Source: a virus
DNA: 64,000 nucleotides
Strand: one strand, 5' to 3'
IMG/VR virus record: IMGVR_UViG_3300025000_000075
Coordinates: 1-64,000 of that record
A program made the translations under genes and the position numbers. A model generated the notes under the pieces. That model was not told the DNA's origin, searched no databases, and saw only the letters and a list, made by a program, of their open reading frames with translations. This document shows, piece after piece, positions 1 through 8,739 of this stretch. How positions within the stretch are numbered: position 1 is the first letter of the stretch; each line of letters starts with the position of its first letter.

Positions 1-1004
1 AATTTTTTAAGCCTGTCAAGTCTATTAGTTGAATTAAGTATAGCTTCTTGTGTAGCATTTTCAATATTTTGTTTCAAAATCTTTTTATCAATTATAAGTT
101 TTAATGGATTTAATGCATGAAATACTTCATATACAACCGGCCTACTTTGGCGAACCCAATGAACATCTCCTTCTAGAATAATCTTTATAAGAGAACCTTC
201 TTTTATTTGCTCTTGTTCAAGCCAGGCCTCAATTTCTTCTGCATTTTGTTCATTAATTGTTATAACATATGCTTTACGTTCTTCAAGATTAATAAATTCT
301 GCTTTATTTGAAGAATAATCATAGATTATAAATCCTTTTGCAACTCCTAATTCTGAAAAATCTTTTATAATTGGGCTACCAACATATGTTACTTTTTTTA
401 TAATCTGGTATCTGTGATAATGTCCCATAAATGTATGTCTAAATTTATCAAACATTCCTGCAGGAAATCCTCCCGTGAGTACATATTCAGTTGAAGCAAC
501 CGCACCTGAAATTTCATGATGTGCAAGGCAAAGAATATTTTTATTAGCTTCAATAACTGCTGTCTCAACAGATGCGCCATCAATTGTCCAAGGTATAACT
601 AATATTTCATCCCCTTTTATACCCAGAGAAAGAGTTTTAATTTTATCAATAATATGAATTGGAGGATTTTCAACTTCCTCCATTAATAATTGTTCAGATA
701 AATAGTTGTTTGTGAAGTCTGCTCCATCATGGTTTCCTACTATTATATGCAACCCAATCTTATAGAAATAAGGTTTAAGAGTTTCATAAAAAGCTTTTTT
801 CAATCTATCTGGTGGGTTTAACTTATCAAATATATCACCAATTAAAAAGAATACCTCACAACCTCTTTCTACTGAAATATTTAATGCTTTATCAAGAGCT
901 TTTAATTTATCAAGTGTTCTGATTGAAAGACCAGAAGCCCCATCAATAGGTGATAAATTATCACTTGTTGCTAAGTGTATATCTGCTATGAAACCATATT
1001 TCAT
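1..1004 (-). CDS. SbcD/Mre11-like metallophosphoesterase (partial, 3' end outside window)
   Basis: The reading frame starts at an ATG overlapping the upstream stop (TAATG) and runs open off the left edge. Calcineurin-like phosphoesterase motifs are in order: FIADIHL near the start, LIGDIFDKL, VGNHDG, and later LAHHE and FMGHYHRYQ, which are the metal-binding Asp/His/Asn residues of the SbcD/Mre11 family. In phages such proteins (T4 gp47) pair with an SbcC/Rad50 ATPase (gp46) to process DNA ends for recombination-dependent replication. The partner would be expected just to the left of the window. The RecA-like, RuvC-like and UvsW-like genes nearby fit this role. Confidence 0.85.
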   Translation of the reverse strand, partial: MKYGFIADIHLATSDNLSPIDGASGLSIRTLDKLKALDKALNISVERGCEVFFLIGDIFDKLNPPDRLKKAFYETLKPYFYKIGLHIIVGNHDGADFTNNYLSEQLLMEEVENPPIHIIDKIKTLSLGIKGDEILVIPWTIDGASVETAVIEANKNILCLAHHEISGAVASTEYVLTGGFPAGMFDKFRHTFMGHYHRYQIIKKVTYVGSPIIKDFSELGVAKGFIIYDYSSNKAEFINLEERKAYVITINEQNAEEIEAWLEQEQIKEGSLIKIILEGDVHWVRQSRPVVYEVFHALNPLKLIIDKKILKQNIENATQEAILNSTNRLDRLKK

Positions 1005-1327
1005 TACTTAATCTCCACTTCAATAGATTCAATATGATCTTTCTCACCTTTACCCATAAGATAAAAATCTTTAATAATCTCTTTAAGTTCCCCTGGTGTA
1101 AGTATGATTAATGCCGTAGAATAAGTTAATTCTTGTATTCTAGGATTTGGTATACATATGTCTTTATCAAAATGCTTTTCAATAAAGTCTACTAATGCAT
1201 ATTTATGTTTAGCTCTCATCATGCTATCAAATGCCGGAGTTTGTTCATATGCACTTAGTTTAGTCATACCTGTATGGAGAATGAACTTATTTTTTTCTTC
1301 AAGCCTAATTCCAATTTTTTCACTCAT
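1004..1327 (-). CDS. hypothetical protein, 107 aa
   Basis: I do not recognise this soluble protein. It starts at the ATG of MSEKIGIRL with AGAGG upstream; a longer in-frame start would overlap the previous gene more. Its stop overlaps the start of the SbcD-like gene (TAATG), so the two are probably translationally coupled. Confidence 0.7.
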   Translation of the reverse strand: MSEKIGIRLEEKNKFILHTGMTKLSAYEQTPAFDSMMRAKHKYALVDFIEKHFDKDICIPNPRIQELTYSTALIILTPGELKEIIKDFYLMGKGEKDHIESIEVEIK

Positions 1328-1481
1328 GATAACCTCTATTATGTAATATAGCAAGTGTACACAAAACTAATGTAGCAACTATTATTTTTGTGTCATCAGA
1401 AATATCTTTTGCATATGAAGTTAAAAATGATGCAACAATTAAAACTGAAGATAGCATAATACGCCTAATATGTTTTTTCAT
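1320..1481 (-). CDS. small two-TM membrane protein, 53 aa
   Basis: The start MKKHIRRI overlaps the upstream stop (ATGA). Two hydrophobic segments are visible, around residues 7-25 (MLSSVLIVASFLTSY) and 31-46 (KIIVATLVLCTLAIL), with a basic N-terminus. No family is recognised. It overlaps the next gene by 8 bases within the recombination operon. Confidence 0.6.
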   Translation of the reverse strand: MKKHIRRIMLSSVLIVASFLTSYAKDISDDTKIIVATLVLCTLAILHNRGYHE

Positions 1482-2161
1482 AACTTTATTCCTGGTTTTC
1501 TTACAATTGCAAGACCTAGACATATTGCATCAGCAATGTCATCGTCTTTCTTTTTTAGGGTTAATCCATATAATCTATTAACATAATCAATAGTTACTTT
1601 TTTAGCATTTCTAATAACCTCAACCCCTTTAAATGATACTTCTTCTCCAGCAGCTTTTCTTTCTTTAAGTTCTGCCCTTAATTTTCTTGCTGACTTATTT
1701 GATTTTCTTTCTTCTTTTCCAACCCTAATACCTAAAATATTTCTCCATTCCATTGTATCTAAGTAATAGAGTTTAATTTCATCTATACTCCCATCTTCTT
1801 TTAGTGGTATTGCATTATCATTTTCATTTATGCTCATGATTCTCCAGATCAGTTCTCTATGCATCCATTCAAGTAATTTCTGTCTCCAACGATCTCTTCC
1901 TTTGTTAGTCTGCTCAACCACAATAATATTAGGTCTTTCTTTTAATATAAAAGCCTCAATTGGGTCCATTTGTGCGTCAATGAAATTGATGAAGTCAAGT
2001 GGATGTTCTAAACCGGGCTTATATCTTTTATGAAGAGGTGAAGCTTTTGACATGTCAAAAACGCCTTTATTAATAAGAGTAAGCTCAAAATCTTCATTAA
2101 AATTATAATTAAATACAGCAAATCCTGTTTTAGAAGCAATATCTAAACAAAGAATTTTCAT
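1478..2161 (-). CDS. RuvC-like Holliday-junction resolvase
   Basis: This 227-aa protein has the RNase H-fold RuvC signature: KILCLDIASKTGFAVF at the N-terminus (first catalytic Asp), IIVVEQTNKGRDRW (catalytic Glu) and a C-terminal KKDDDIADAICLG (final Asp pair). Such enzymes nick four-way junctions symmetrically to resolve recombination and replication intermediates before packaging. AAGGA precedes the ATG. It lies directly downstream of the recombinase gene and its terminator hairpin. Confidence 0.8.
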   Translation of the reverse strand: MKILCLDIASKTGFAVFNYNFNEDFELTLINKGVFDMSKASPLHKRYKPGLEHPLDFINFIDAQMDPIEAFILKERPNIIVVEQTNKGRDRWRQKLLEWMHRELIWRIMSINENDNAIPLKEDGSIDEIKLYYLDTMEWRNILGIRVGKEERKSNKSARKLRAELKERKAAGEEVSFKGVEVIRNAKKVTIDYVNRLYGLTLKKKDDDIADAICLGLAIVRKPGIKL

Positions 2162-2172
2162 AAAAAGTCCTT

Positions 2173-2203
2173 ATAAATAAAGAGCCAGTAGAAATACTGG
2201 CTC
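2173..2203 (-). terminator. rho-independent terminator after the recombinase gene
   Basis: Read leftward, GAGCCAGTA pairs with TACTGGCTC (9 bp, TTTC loop) and is followed by TTTATTTAT. It lies between the stop of the RecA-like gene and the start of the RuvC-like gene, so it could attenuate read-through from a highly expressed recombinase. Confidence 0.75.
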
Positions 2204-2209
2204 AATTGA

Positions 2210-3181
2210 TTATTCTACGTCTTCCATATCAGCATCATTTGCAGCTGATTTATCAAACTCTTCAAGACGCCCATTTGAATAAAGCATAAATAAAGCTGCT
2301 CCATTAGGAGGTGCACATTTGTTTTTATCGGCTTTAATCTCAACCAATTTATACTCATGACGTCCCCATTTATCTTTCTTTTTAGAACGTTTTTTGTGAG
2401 TAATCCTTAGTCTTATAGAAGCGTCAAATTTACCAGAATCACCACCAGAAGTTGTCGTAGAATCTCCAAATGATTGTCCAGGACGTGTCTTCATGTGATT
2501 AATCATGATAAGAGTAGTAATTTTATCAGTTAATTTATGAAGAAACTTATTAGGTTTACCATTAATCTGGTAAATCTTATCAGCTTCAATCATATTTTCT
2601 TGATTATAAGTACCATCTTTTTTAGATGTACCAGGTTTACCAATGAAATAGCCACTTCTGAGTTGTGAGTAAAATCCAGTTAACAAACTAGCTCTTTGTA
2701 GTTTTTCATTCATATTTAAACCGTCAGCATTATCAACAACTGAAGCTCCTTCTGGCATGATTGCAGCAACAGAATCAATTACGTATAAATTAAAAGCATT
2801 TGTAGCAATAGCTAACTGACATTGAAATAAACAATCATTCCCAGTTGAAGAATCTATCATTACTAATTCAGATCTATCTAAACCGGCGCCATCAGTGTAT
2901 TTTGCTTCCATGAAAGAACCTTCTCTATCATCAAAAGCACAAAGTAATCCTTGTTTCTGGAACTCAGCAATTAAATTAATTGCAACAGTTGTCTTTCCTG
3001 CTGAAGGTGGAGCATATAGCTCAATTGAACGTCCTACTGGAATCCCGCCACAACCTAAAACTATATCATTCAGAGATGGCCATCTAGTCTTTATAACCTG
3101 TACAGGTACTGATTCATTAGCTACTCTATAAGTAGGAAACAATTCTCTAAGACCATCCCTTAATTCTTTATTCAAAGCCAT
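2210..3181 (-). CDS. RecA/UvsX-like recombinase
   Basis: The 323-aa protein carries a RecA-type ATPase core: Walker A PPSAGKTT at residues 58-65, a Walker B strand ending LYVIDSVAAI, and a DNA-binding loop region followed by TLIMINHMKTRPG with TTSGG. It ends in an acidic tail (DADMEDVE), as phage and bacterial RecA proteins do. It would catalyse strand exchange for recombination-dependent replication and repair. The SD AAGGA lies just upstream of the ATG. The neighbouring candidate SSB, UvsY-like and RuvC-like genes form a coherent recombination operon. Confidence 0.88.
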   Translation of the reverse strand: MALNKELRDGLRELFPTYRVANESVPVQVIKTRWPSLNDIVLGCGGIPVGRSIELYAPPSAGKTTVAINLIAEFQKQGLLCAFDDREGSFMEAKYTDGAGLDRSELVMIDSSTGNDCLFQCQLAIATNAFNLYVIDSVAAIMPEGASVVDNADGLNMNEKLQRASLLTGFYSQLRSGYFIGKPGTSKKDGTYNQENMIEADKIYQINGKPNKFLHKLTDKITTLIMINHMKTRPGQSFGDSTTTSGGDSGKFDASIRLRITHKKRSKKKDKWGRHEYKLVEIKADKNKCAPPNGAALFMLYSNGRLEEFDKSAANDADMEDVE

Positions 3182-3190
3182 ATAAGTTCC

Positions 3191-4318
3191 TTATAGATTG
3201 TTTTTCTTTAATCCACCTAAAGTACGTTTCTTAGGTGCTTCATCAGCCGGTTTTGGTTCAATTTTAGTTTTTGTTTCTACTTCAGCTGGTGGAGTTTCAG
3301 ATTTAACATCAGTATAAACTGCGTCAACAACATTCTCTTCAGCTGGAGTCTCTTTTTTACTTAACGAAAGTCTTCTTGGAGATTCATCACCGGATGTTTT
3401 AATGGATGATTGAGCACCAACCTTAACCTTTGAAGTTGAATCTTTAAAGTCAAATTTAACAGTGGGAAGACCTAAAGTTTTGATTTGTTCTTCAAATTCT
3501 GGGACTTGTGGATAGAAAAAATCTGCTGAATTAACTTTCAAACCCTTGAGATTCATTGGAAATTTCATCAATTTCTCTTTGATTTCAAGTTCATTCATTG
3601 GTTTAATAATCTCATCTAAATCAATTTCACAAGAATTGATAGCATTAATTTCATCTTCAGTGAAGATTTTTTCAACACCTAGACTGTCAATGATTTCTTC
3701 AGATGTAGCATTTAACCAATCAGCAGGAATTTGACTTTTCCATTGATTATCATATACAGATACTGTATATTTGGTACCAAATTTCTTAGGTTTAGTTGGG
3801 TCAACGCTCTTGTTAATAAGGATTGGATACAAGAAGAAAGGACCATTAAGTAGGAAAGTAGGATCAAGTGGATCAAGTGATTCTTCAAGACTTTTGATAT
3901 CATCTCTGATACCTTTTGTAGCCTTGAAAGCTCTTACTTTCTTTTCTCCACGTTCTTGAAGATTTAATGCAAAGAACCACCATCTGAGCTGTGGTTTCCA
4001 ACCTACTTCTCCTTTATCACCTAATCCTGAGCGGATTATAGATTCAATTGAGAAGAGAGTATCAACTACTCCACCTGATTCAAGAAAATTAAGAGCAATC
4101 AATGTAGGAGCATAAAACTTCTCATTATTCTCTTCTGTTTCTTTAATAGAAGGATAGAAAACTGTCTTAATCTTGAAAGGGCCTTGAACAATACGAAGAA
4201 GGTTATTACCCTCAGCAAGTTTAATCTGATCATCAAGATAATTTTCGGGTTCTTGATTCATTTCCCGTTGTTGTGCTGTAGTACCAATGGTCATACGTTT
4301 TTTTACTGGTTCTGGCAT
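3191..4318 (-). CDS. probable single-stranded DNA-binding protein (gp32-type role)
   Basis: This 375-aa protein has no catalytic motif I can identify. An ordered N-terminal core of about 290 residues (LLRIVQGPFKIKTVFYPS, LRWWFFALNLQERG) is followed by a long charged, low-complexity tail rich in K, E, P and T ending TLGGLKKNNL. An aromatic-rich core plus disordered tail, a very strong Shine-Dalgarno (AAAAGGAGG) and a place directly upstream of RecA/UvsX resemble T4 gp32-like SSBs. The assignment is an inference from architecture and context, not from a recognised signature. A structural search for an OB fold would decide it. Confidence 0.5.
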   Translation of the reverse strand: MPEPVKKRMTIGTTAQQREMNQEPENYLDDQIKLAEGNNLLRIVQGPFKIKTVFYPSIKETEENNEKFYAPTLIALNFLESGGVVDTLFSIESIIRSGLGDKGEVGWKPQLRWWFFALNLQERGEKKVRAFKATKGIRDDIKSLEESLDPLDPTFLLNGPFFLYPILINKSVDPTKPKKFGTKYTVSVYDNQWKSQIPADWLNATSEEIIDSLGVEKIFTEDEINAINSCEIDLDEIIKPMNELEIKEKLMKFPMNLKGLKVNSADFFYPQVPEFEEQIKTLGLPTVKFDFKDSTSKVKVGAQSSIKTSGDESPRRLSLSKKETPAEENVVDAVYTDVKSETPPAEVETKTKIEPKPADEAPKKRTLGGLKKNNL

Positions 4319-4493
4319 TTAAGGCCTCCTTTTGATTGTTAGTTATTCAAGATAAAGAATAATAATACTAGTGTTAAACAGATATAAACTCTTATCTTTA
4401 TTTCTGCAAACCTGAATATTAAAGTAAGAAATAAGAAATAAGAAATAAGAATATTAAAACTAGTTTTCCTGCTGGGTCTCTCATATAGAATTC
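4319..4493 (-). promoter_or_regulatory. intergenic leader with (AAGAAATA)n tandem repeat
   Basis: This 175-base gap precedes the candidate SSB gene. On the plus strand it holds a run of an 8-bp unit (AAGAAATA) from about 4424 to 4451. A strong AAAAGGAGG ribosome site abuts the gene at 4319-4335. No TAnnTTTG box is seen on the leftward strand, so the promoter is unresolved. Confidence 0.45.
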
Positions 4494-4784
4494 TTATTTA
4501 TTATGATTTAAGCAATTTGCACATGAAATTATTTTTGCACCTGTAGTTGTAAACTCATCAATATGATCATCAAATACACAAAAGTAACCATAACCATCAT
4601 GAGCTGTTAGTTTTTGTCTCCTTGCATATTTGCATTCAAAATTAATATTTTTAGCTGTAACAGAGAAAGGTGCACCAAGAACTTTATCTCTTCTGTCTAA
4701 AAGAGTAAAAAAGTTTTGTATCTTGAAGATTGGTTTAAACTTTTCAAGGTCTAATAAATACTGGTCTACACTAGATTGAGCCAT
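4494..4784 (-). CDS. hypothetical protein, 96 aa, C-terminal CxxC
   Basis: The start MAQSSVDQ is preferred because GGTAAAG lies upstream; it overlaps the previous gene by 14 bases. The C-terminus ISCANCLNHNK has a CxxC that could bind metal with the following His. No family is recognised. It is co-oriented with the recombination genes. Confidence 0.6.
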   Translation of the reverse strand: MAQSSVDQYLLDLEKFKPIFKIQNFFTLLDRRDKVLGAPFSVTAKNINFECKYARRQKLTAHDGYGYFCVFDDHIDEFTTTGAKIISCANCLNHNK

Positions 4785-5352
4785 CTTTACCTTTTCCCTT
4801 TTTAGTAAAATATCTTCTATCAAGCATGCCTTCTAAAATCTTAACTCTTTCAGCAAGAATGAATTGAAGTCCTTTTATTCTATGAAGTGAATTTTTATAG
4901 TTTCCTATTAATTTCTTTTGTTTTAAGAAAGTTTTTCCTTCTTCGGTCATGATGAATTGATTATAAATCATTTTATCAGTAGGTTTCGTAAAAGTTGAGG
5001 CTAGTTGATTCATTTTGAAAGCTTTAGCAGATTCCATTTCATCTATTAGTTCTTCAATTAGCTCTGCTAAATCAGCTTCAGATGCTGTCATAGTATATCT
5101 TATAGCACTGATTTCTTCTGCTTTTTTCTCAAGGTCAACATCAGAATCTCTATTCATATTACCAATTCTAAGGTAATTTTCAATATCCATTTCATAATCA
5201 TTACCATCAAGATATAAATGGAGCTTACTTAAATTATGAGTAGCAAATAATTCTTCAATATTTACTGGCTTAAGCTTAATAGTAGAGATATCATCAGGTT
5301 GGTTTTTCAAAGCCCCAAAACGAAAAGTATTTATACTTCTTTGTTGACTCAT
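4771..5352 (-). CDS. candidate UvsY-like recombination mediator
   Basis: This 193-aa, largely alpha-helical and charged protein lies upstream of the SSB and RecA-like genes. Its C-terminal region (LHRIKGLQFILAERVKILEG) recalls the T4 UvsY C-terminus (SGALDAIKSRGFAIKHIQDM) in pattern. UvsY loads UvsX onto gp32-covered ssDNA. The match is by eye and weak, and position carries much of the argument. It could equally be an unrelated accessory factor. Confidence 0.35.
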   Translation of the reverse strand: MSQQRSINTFRFGALKNQPDDISTIKLKPVNIEELFATHNLSKLHLYLDGNDYEMDIENYLRIGNMNRDSDVDLEKKAEEISAIRYTMTASEADLAELIEELIDEMESAKAFKMNQLASTFTKPTDKMIYNQFIMTEEGKTFLKQKKLIGNYKNSLHRIKGLQFILAERVKILEGMLDRRYFTKKGKGKDGSI

Positions 5353-5353
5353 T

Positions 5354-5397
5354 AGTTTATATCCAGCTTATACCCAATTTATACTAAATTTATAATT
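5354..5397 (-). repeat. four tandem 11-bp repeats next to a start codon
   Basis: On the plus strand four units of A-R/A-Y-TTATA-nnn follow each other: AGTTTATATCC, AGCTTATACCC, AATTTATACTA, AATTTATAATT. They begin 2 bases upstream of the ATG at 5352. The 11-bp spacing puts each copy on about the same helical face, which suggests a protein-binding or translational-control element for the downstream recombination genes. Confidence 0.6.
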
Positions 5398-5429
5398 AAT
5401 TGTAGAAAAAAATTGACAAAATAAATATA

Positions 5430-6395
5430 TTACATCTTTAATTCTTTTAAGAATTTTTTTACTGTTTCTCTACATAATGCATAGGGTTTAAATAAAGAAC
5501 TAAATCCAATTAAATTATATTGTGCGACTGATTTAATTGATGTCCTAACTAATTCTCTTTTAGAAGAAGTTGACTCCGAATACCATTTTTGAGTAGCAAC
5601 ATCATAAACTAATACTTTCTTACTCATTGAAGTACATAAAGCATAAATAGCAGTATGATAACCATCAATAAATTCGCCGTCCGATGGGTTCACAATACTA
5701 GAAACCATTATTACTATCTCACTATCTCTAATCATCATGCAAGTGCGTCTCATTAAGTCATTTAATTCCTCAGTATACAATGGCCACATAATATTTGATT
5801 CAATAATATATTTATCTTGAGAAGCTAAATCTTCTACGAACAATATTTTCTTTTCAATTCCTGGTATTCCAGATTCATGCTTAGATATATATTGACGAAG
5901 TTCAAATCCAGAATCAATAAGATCTTTATCTATTGATGATTCATCACATACAGACAATATTCTTTTCTTATCATTAAAATCATTTATTTCTTTATACTCT
6001 GTATTAGCTTTGTAAACATCACTTATTATTTCTTGTGTCCATGAATGAGACTCTTCAAATGTAATATCAAATCCTAATCTTATGGCATGAGCAATATTCT
6101 GACTCATACAATCAGGGTCAATTTCTGTATTGGCTGGTATAGAGAATATAAGCTTCTTTGTAACCATTTTATGCTTTATCAACTCAAAAACATTGAAAAA
6201 TTCTATTAATGCCTTCTCCATTAAAGCATTGTCATCAAGTATGTATTCAGTTCTTTTAATAATCTTTGCTTTTTTTCCCACCGAATACCATATAAAGCCA
6301 TAAGATCTTTTTATATTTAGTAAACCTTTTTCTTCTTTACCATAAAGAGCAATGATATGGGCATTTGAGTTCATATCTATTTTAGATAGATCCAT
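5430..6395 (-). CDS. hypothetical protein, 321 aa
   Basis: Not recognised. The C-terminal third (IRDSEIVIMVSSI, DGEFIDGYHTAIYAL, KKVLVYD) has a Rossmann-like strand and helix rhythm reminiscent of nucleoside-deoxyribosyltransferase or SLOG-type folds, but catalytic residues cannot be assigned. The N-terminal half has alternating strands (LIFSIPANTEIDPD). It overlaps the preceding gene by 14 bases. Confidence 0.6.
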   Translation of the reverse strand: MDLSKIDMNSNAHIIALYGKEEKGLLNIKRSYGFIWYSVGKKAKIIKRTEYILDDNALMEKALIEFFNVFELIKHKMVTKKLIFSIPANTEIDPDCMSQNIAHAIRLGFDITFEESHSWTQEIISDVYKANTEYKEINDFNDKKRILSVCDESSIDKDLIDSGFELRQYISKHESGIPGIEKKILFVEDLASQDKYIIESNIMWPLYTEELNDLMRRTCMMIRDSEIVIMVSSIVNPSDGEFIDGYHTAIYALCTSMSKKVLVYDVATQKWYSESTSSKRELVRTSIKSVAQYNLIGFSSLFKPYALCRETVKKFLKELKM

Positions 6396-6600
6396 TTCCT
6401 AAATCCTCAATAATTACATAATTACTTTCAAAATCTACTTTTAAAATCCAAAAATTATTATGAGGTCCAAGTGAAGTTTTGATAATACTTATGTGATAAG
6501 AAGTAACAGTCATTTCACCCACATGAAACTTTTCAATACCATTATCTTGATTGATAATATCTTTTACTAAATAACTATGAAATAATTCTAATTCTTTCAT
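6382..6600 (-). CDS. hypothetical protein, 72 aa
   Basis: Small, mostly beta-strand-like sequence (MTVTSYHISIIKTSL, FWILKVDFESNYVIIEDLG). It is preceded by a terminator hairpin and overlaps the next gene, so it begins a short two-gene unit. No family is recognised. Confidence 0.6.
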   Translation of the reverse strand: MKELELFHSYLVKDIINQDNGIEKFHVGEMTVTSYHISIIKTSLGPHNNFWILKVDFESNYVIIEDLGNGSI

Positions 6601-6623
6601 CTAATTTTATCCTTCTGTAAGTT

Positions 6624-6664
6624 AAAAATTAGGCTTCCAACAGCGGGAGGTTCAATTGGAAGCC
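6624..6664 (-). terminator. rho-independent terminator after the DUF932 gene
   Basis: Leftward, GGCTTCCAA (from 6664) pairs perfectly with TTGGAAGCC (to 6632) around a 15-base loop, followed by TAATTTTTAAC. It sits 6 bases past the stop of the DUF932 gene. Confidence 0.8.
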
Positions 6665-6669
6665 ATTAT

Positions 6670-7680
6670 TTATTCTGCTTCATCTAAAGCATTAAATAAT
6701 AGATTACCAGCAAAAGTTTGAACTTTTCTTGAAATTCCAGCATCTTTTGTAAGATTACTACCATAATTAGTAATATTATAGTAGAGATCATATTGTGAGT
6801 GAGTAAGCAACCTTTCTTCATCTTCCTCAGATTTTTCACTGATCATGGCATACTCATTGTAAATTGCGCTTCCCATAAGAAGCTGAGTGTCATCACCAAT
6901 AATTCTTGAAAATCTTTTATCAATTTTCTTCAAAGCTGCAAACTCAATCATATTTTCATCAAGATATTTAAAGGCATTTTCAAGCTCTTCTTTACTTAAA
7001 ACCATCTTTTTAACCTTTTCAATGAAAGCTTCAAGTAATGTATTTACATCATTTCTTGATTTAAGATTCAATTTTTCTCTTCCAATGCTACGTGGAGCAA
7101 TTGCTCCATTTGTACACCTCAAAGTCCAAAGTTCCATGAAAGCTTGAGTTACAGATGAACAAGTTGGGAAGTGCATTATTGAAGAACCAATTTTATGGAT
7201 ATCACCCACAGATGCAACTTCTAATCCGTTTTCAGGTATGATTTCCATTTTCAACCAATGATTGGTGAACATAAACCTTGAACCTTCCTTAATCTTATTA
7301 ATGAAGGCAAAATTAGAAATGTTTGTTAAGCGTGAGTTGTCATTCATATCAATGATGGTTTCAGATTCAGGTTTGAAGTAAGTGTCCAGTCTGTCAAGTT
7401 CTCTTTCTTTTGAAAGCCTGTTAACATCAAAGATTAGTTGATCGGTTGGAACCATCTTTGCATAACCCCAAGGAATTTTGAGAGTTGAGCACAGATTCAT
7501 AAATCCGCTTTCAGAGATTTTGAAAGGATTTCCTTGAAGAGTTAATTCTCCATTATCAGTAATTTTCAAATCTCTAAAAAGTAATTGGGCTTTTTCATAA
7601 TCAGTAGATTTTTCTGCATAAGCTAAAGCTTCATCATAGCTTTTTGTAGAAAAATGATCATCTTCTTGTAAGTCTAACAT
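6670..7680 (-). CDS. DUF932-type phage/plasmid protein
   Basis: The 336-aa protein shows the layout of DUF932 proteins, including the LRCTNGAI segment typical of the family and a preceding VTQAFMELW helix. The family is common in phages and plasmids and its biochemical role is unknown. The start is the ATG at 7680: GGGAG lies eight bases upstream, whereas the TTG two codons earlier is too close to it. It has its own promoter (7719-7726) and terminator, so it is a single-gene transcription unit, probably well expressed. Confidence 0.72.
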   Translation of the reverse strand: MLDLQEDDHFSTKSYDEALAYAEKSTDYEKAQLLFRDLKITDNGELTLQGNPFKISESGFMNLCSTLKIPWGYAKMVPTDQLIFDVNRLSKERELDRLDTYFKPESETIIDMNDNSRLTNISNFAFINKIKEGSRFMFTNHWLKMEIIPENGLEVASVGDIHKIGSSIMHFPTCSSVTQAFMELWTLRCTNGAIAPRSIGREKLNLKSRNDVNTLLEAFIEKVKKMVLSKEELENAFKYLDENMIEFAALKKIDKRFSRIIGDDTQLLMGSAIYNEYAMISEKSEEDEERLLTHSQYDLYYNITNYGSNLTKDAGISRKVQTFAGNLLFNALDEAE

Positions 7681-7718
7681 ATTCAATTCTCCCGAATTAT
7701 TTTTGTTAATTGTTAAAA

Positions 7719-7726
7719 CAAATATA
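7719..7726 (-). promoter_or_regulatory. TATATTTG promoter box (leftward)
   Basis: CAAATATA on the plus strand is TATATTTG leftward, the Bacteroidota -7 box. It lies 39 bases before the DUF932 start and is followed by TTTTAACAATTAAC, like other promoters in the window. Confidence 0.75.
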
Positions 7727-7741
7727 ATTCATCAGTTTCAT

Positions 7742-8200
7742 CTATAAAAATCTCTCCATCTTATAAATAAATTGAATCTTTTCAATCCTATTTCTAAAAA
7801 TCAGTACTATAGGCCATTCTTTATTCATACCTCTAATATTTTCTGGTCTATCATGTCTAATCCAATGTATTCTGCAGACATGTCCTTGATGCTTAATGAG
7901 AATTTTAAACTGAGCATATGTATTAATATTTAAGATTTCAATACTATACATATCAAAAAGTCTTATAATCTCATTTAATAAATCATTTATAGAGTGATCA
8001 GATATGATAATTATATTTTCATTACTATTATTCATAATTACATTAACTAGATTCATAAGTTCAGCAGTGGTAGCACCACTTCTATATGGAACCATCTCTT
8101 CCATTTTCCACGCATGATAATGTAATAAATCTATATTAAGATTAGGATCATTATTCCCATACATTTTTTTAAATACTTCTAGCATATTTAAATCTCTCAT
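7742..8200 (-). CDS. hypothetical protein, 152 aa
   Basis: Not recognised. The middle has a strand followed by a helix (NENIIIISDHSINDLLNEIIRLFDMY), hinting at an alpha/beta fold. The ATGA overlap with the upstream gene places it last in an operon running down from the DNA polymerase gene. Confidence 0.65.
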   Translation of the reverse strand: MRDLNMLEVFKKMYGNNDPNLNIDLLHYHAWKMEEMVPYRSGATTAELMNLVNVIMNNSNENIIIISDHSINDLLNEIIRLFDMYSIEILNINTYAQFKILIKHQGHVCRIHWIRHDRPENIRGMNKEWPIVLIFRNRIEKIQFIYKMERFL

Positions 8201-8487
8201 AGTGATAATCCTAAAGATTTTGCTAACTCTCTTTTATATGCAATCTCTTTAATTAATGCTTCCATTAGCATAGCTTTTGGTCCTCCGCCAATCATAATAC
8301 CATCAATAATAGATACTTTTAATTGAGTTGATACTATATAGTGACTTTGCCACCAGATAAAACTGATACCTTCTTGACGCTCACTTATTTTAATCTGCTC
8401 CATATGCTTAGGCAAAGGAATTGATGCTATTACAATTTCTAAAACTTCTTCTCTTGAATATTCTTTTAAATTCATTTTATTACTCAT
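8197..8487 (-). CDS. hypothetical protein, 96 aa
   Basis: Not recognised. ATG at 8487 is chosen over the TTG one codon earlier; both overlap the end of the upstream gene. A charged helical N-terminus is followed by strands (ISFIWWQSHYIVS) and a Gly-rich turn (IMIGGGPKAML). Confidence 0.6.
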   Translation of the reverse strand: MSNKMNLKEYSREEVLEIVIASIPLPKHMEQIKISERQEGISFIWWQSHYIVSTQLKVSIIDGIMIGGGPKAMLMEALIKEIAYKRELAKSLGLSL

Positions 8488-8737
8488 CAAATAAGTTATT
8501 TAATCTATCATCTTTATGTTCATACTTAATTTTAACTCTATTATAAAGCTCAATACCTTTTTCATCATCTTCTAAAAGCCTACAAATCAAATTTCTATCT
8601 AATCCATCTAAATCTTGATAATTACTTAAGTCATCATTCCCACGTTTTATAATTGATAAGACAGTTTTAATCTCTTCTTGGTCATAATTATGTCTACCTT
8701 CACTAAAATATTCAATTAATTCAGATTTAAGTGACAT
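8480..8737 (-). CDS. hypothetical protein, 85 aa
   Basis: Small acidic, helical protein with no recognised family. It starts two bases after the stop of the upstream gene and overlaps the next by 8 bases. Confidence 0.6.
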   Translation of the reverse strand: MSLKSELIEYFSEGRHNYDQEEIKTVLSIIKRGNDDLSNYQDLDGLDRNLICRLLEDDEKGIELYNRVKIKYEHKDDRLNNLFDE

Positions 8738-8739
8738 AT

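Noticed and set aside
1158-1581. Open frames on the plus strand opposite the recombination genes (and similar opposite-strand frames throughout)
   Set aside because: They lack ribosome sites and fall antisense to genes with clear motifs and tight operon overlaps.
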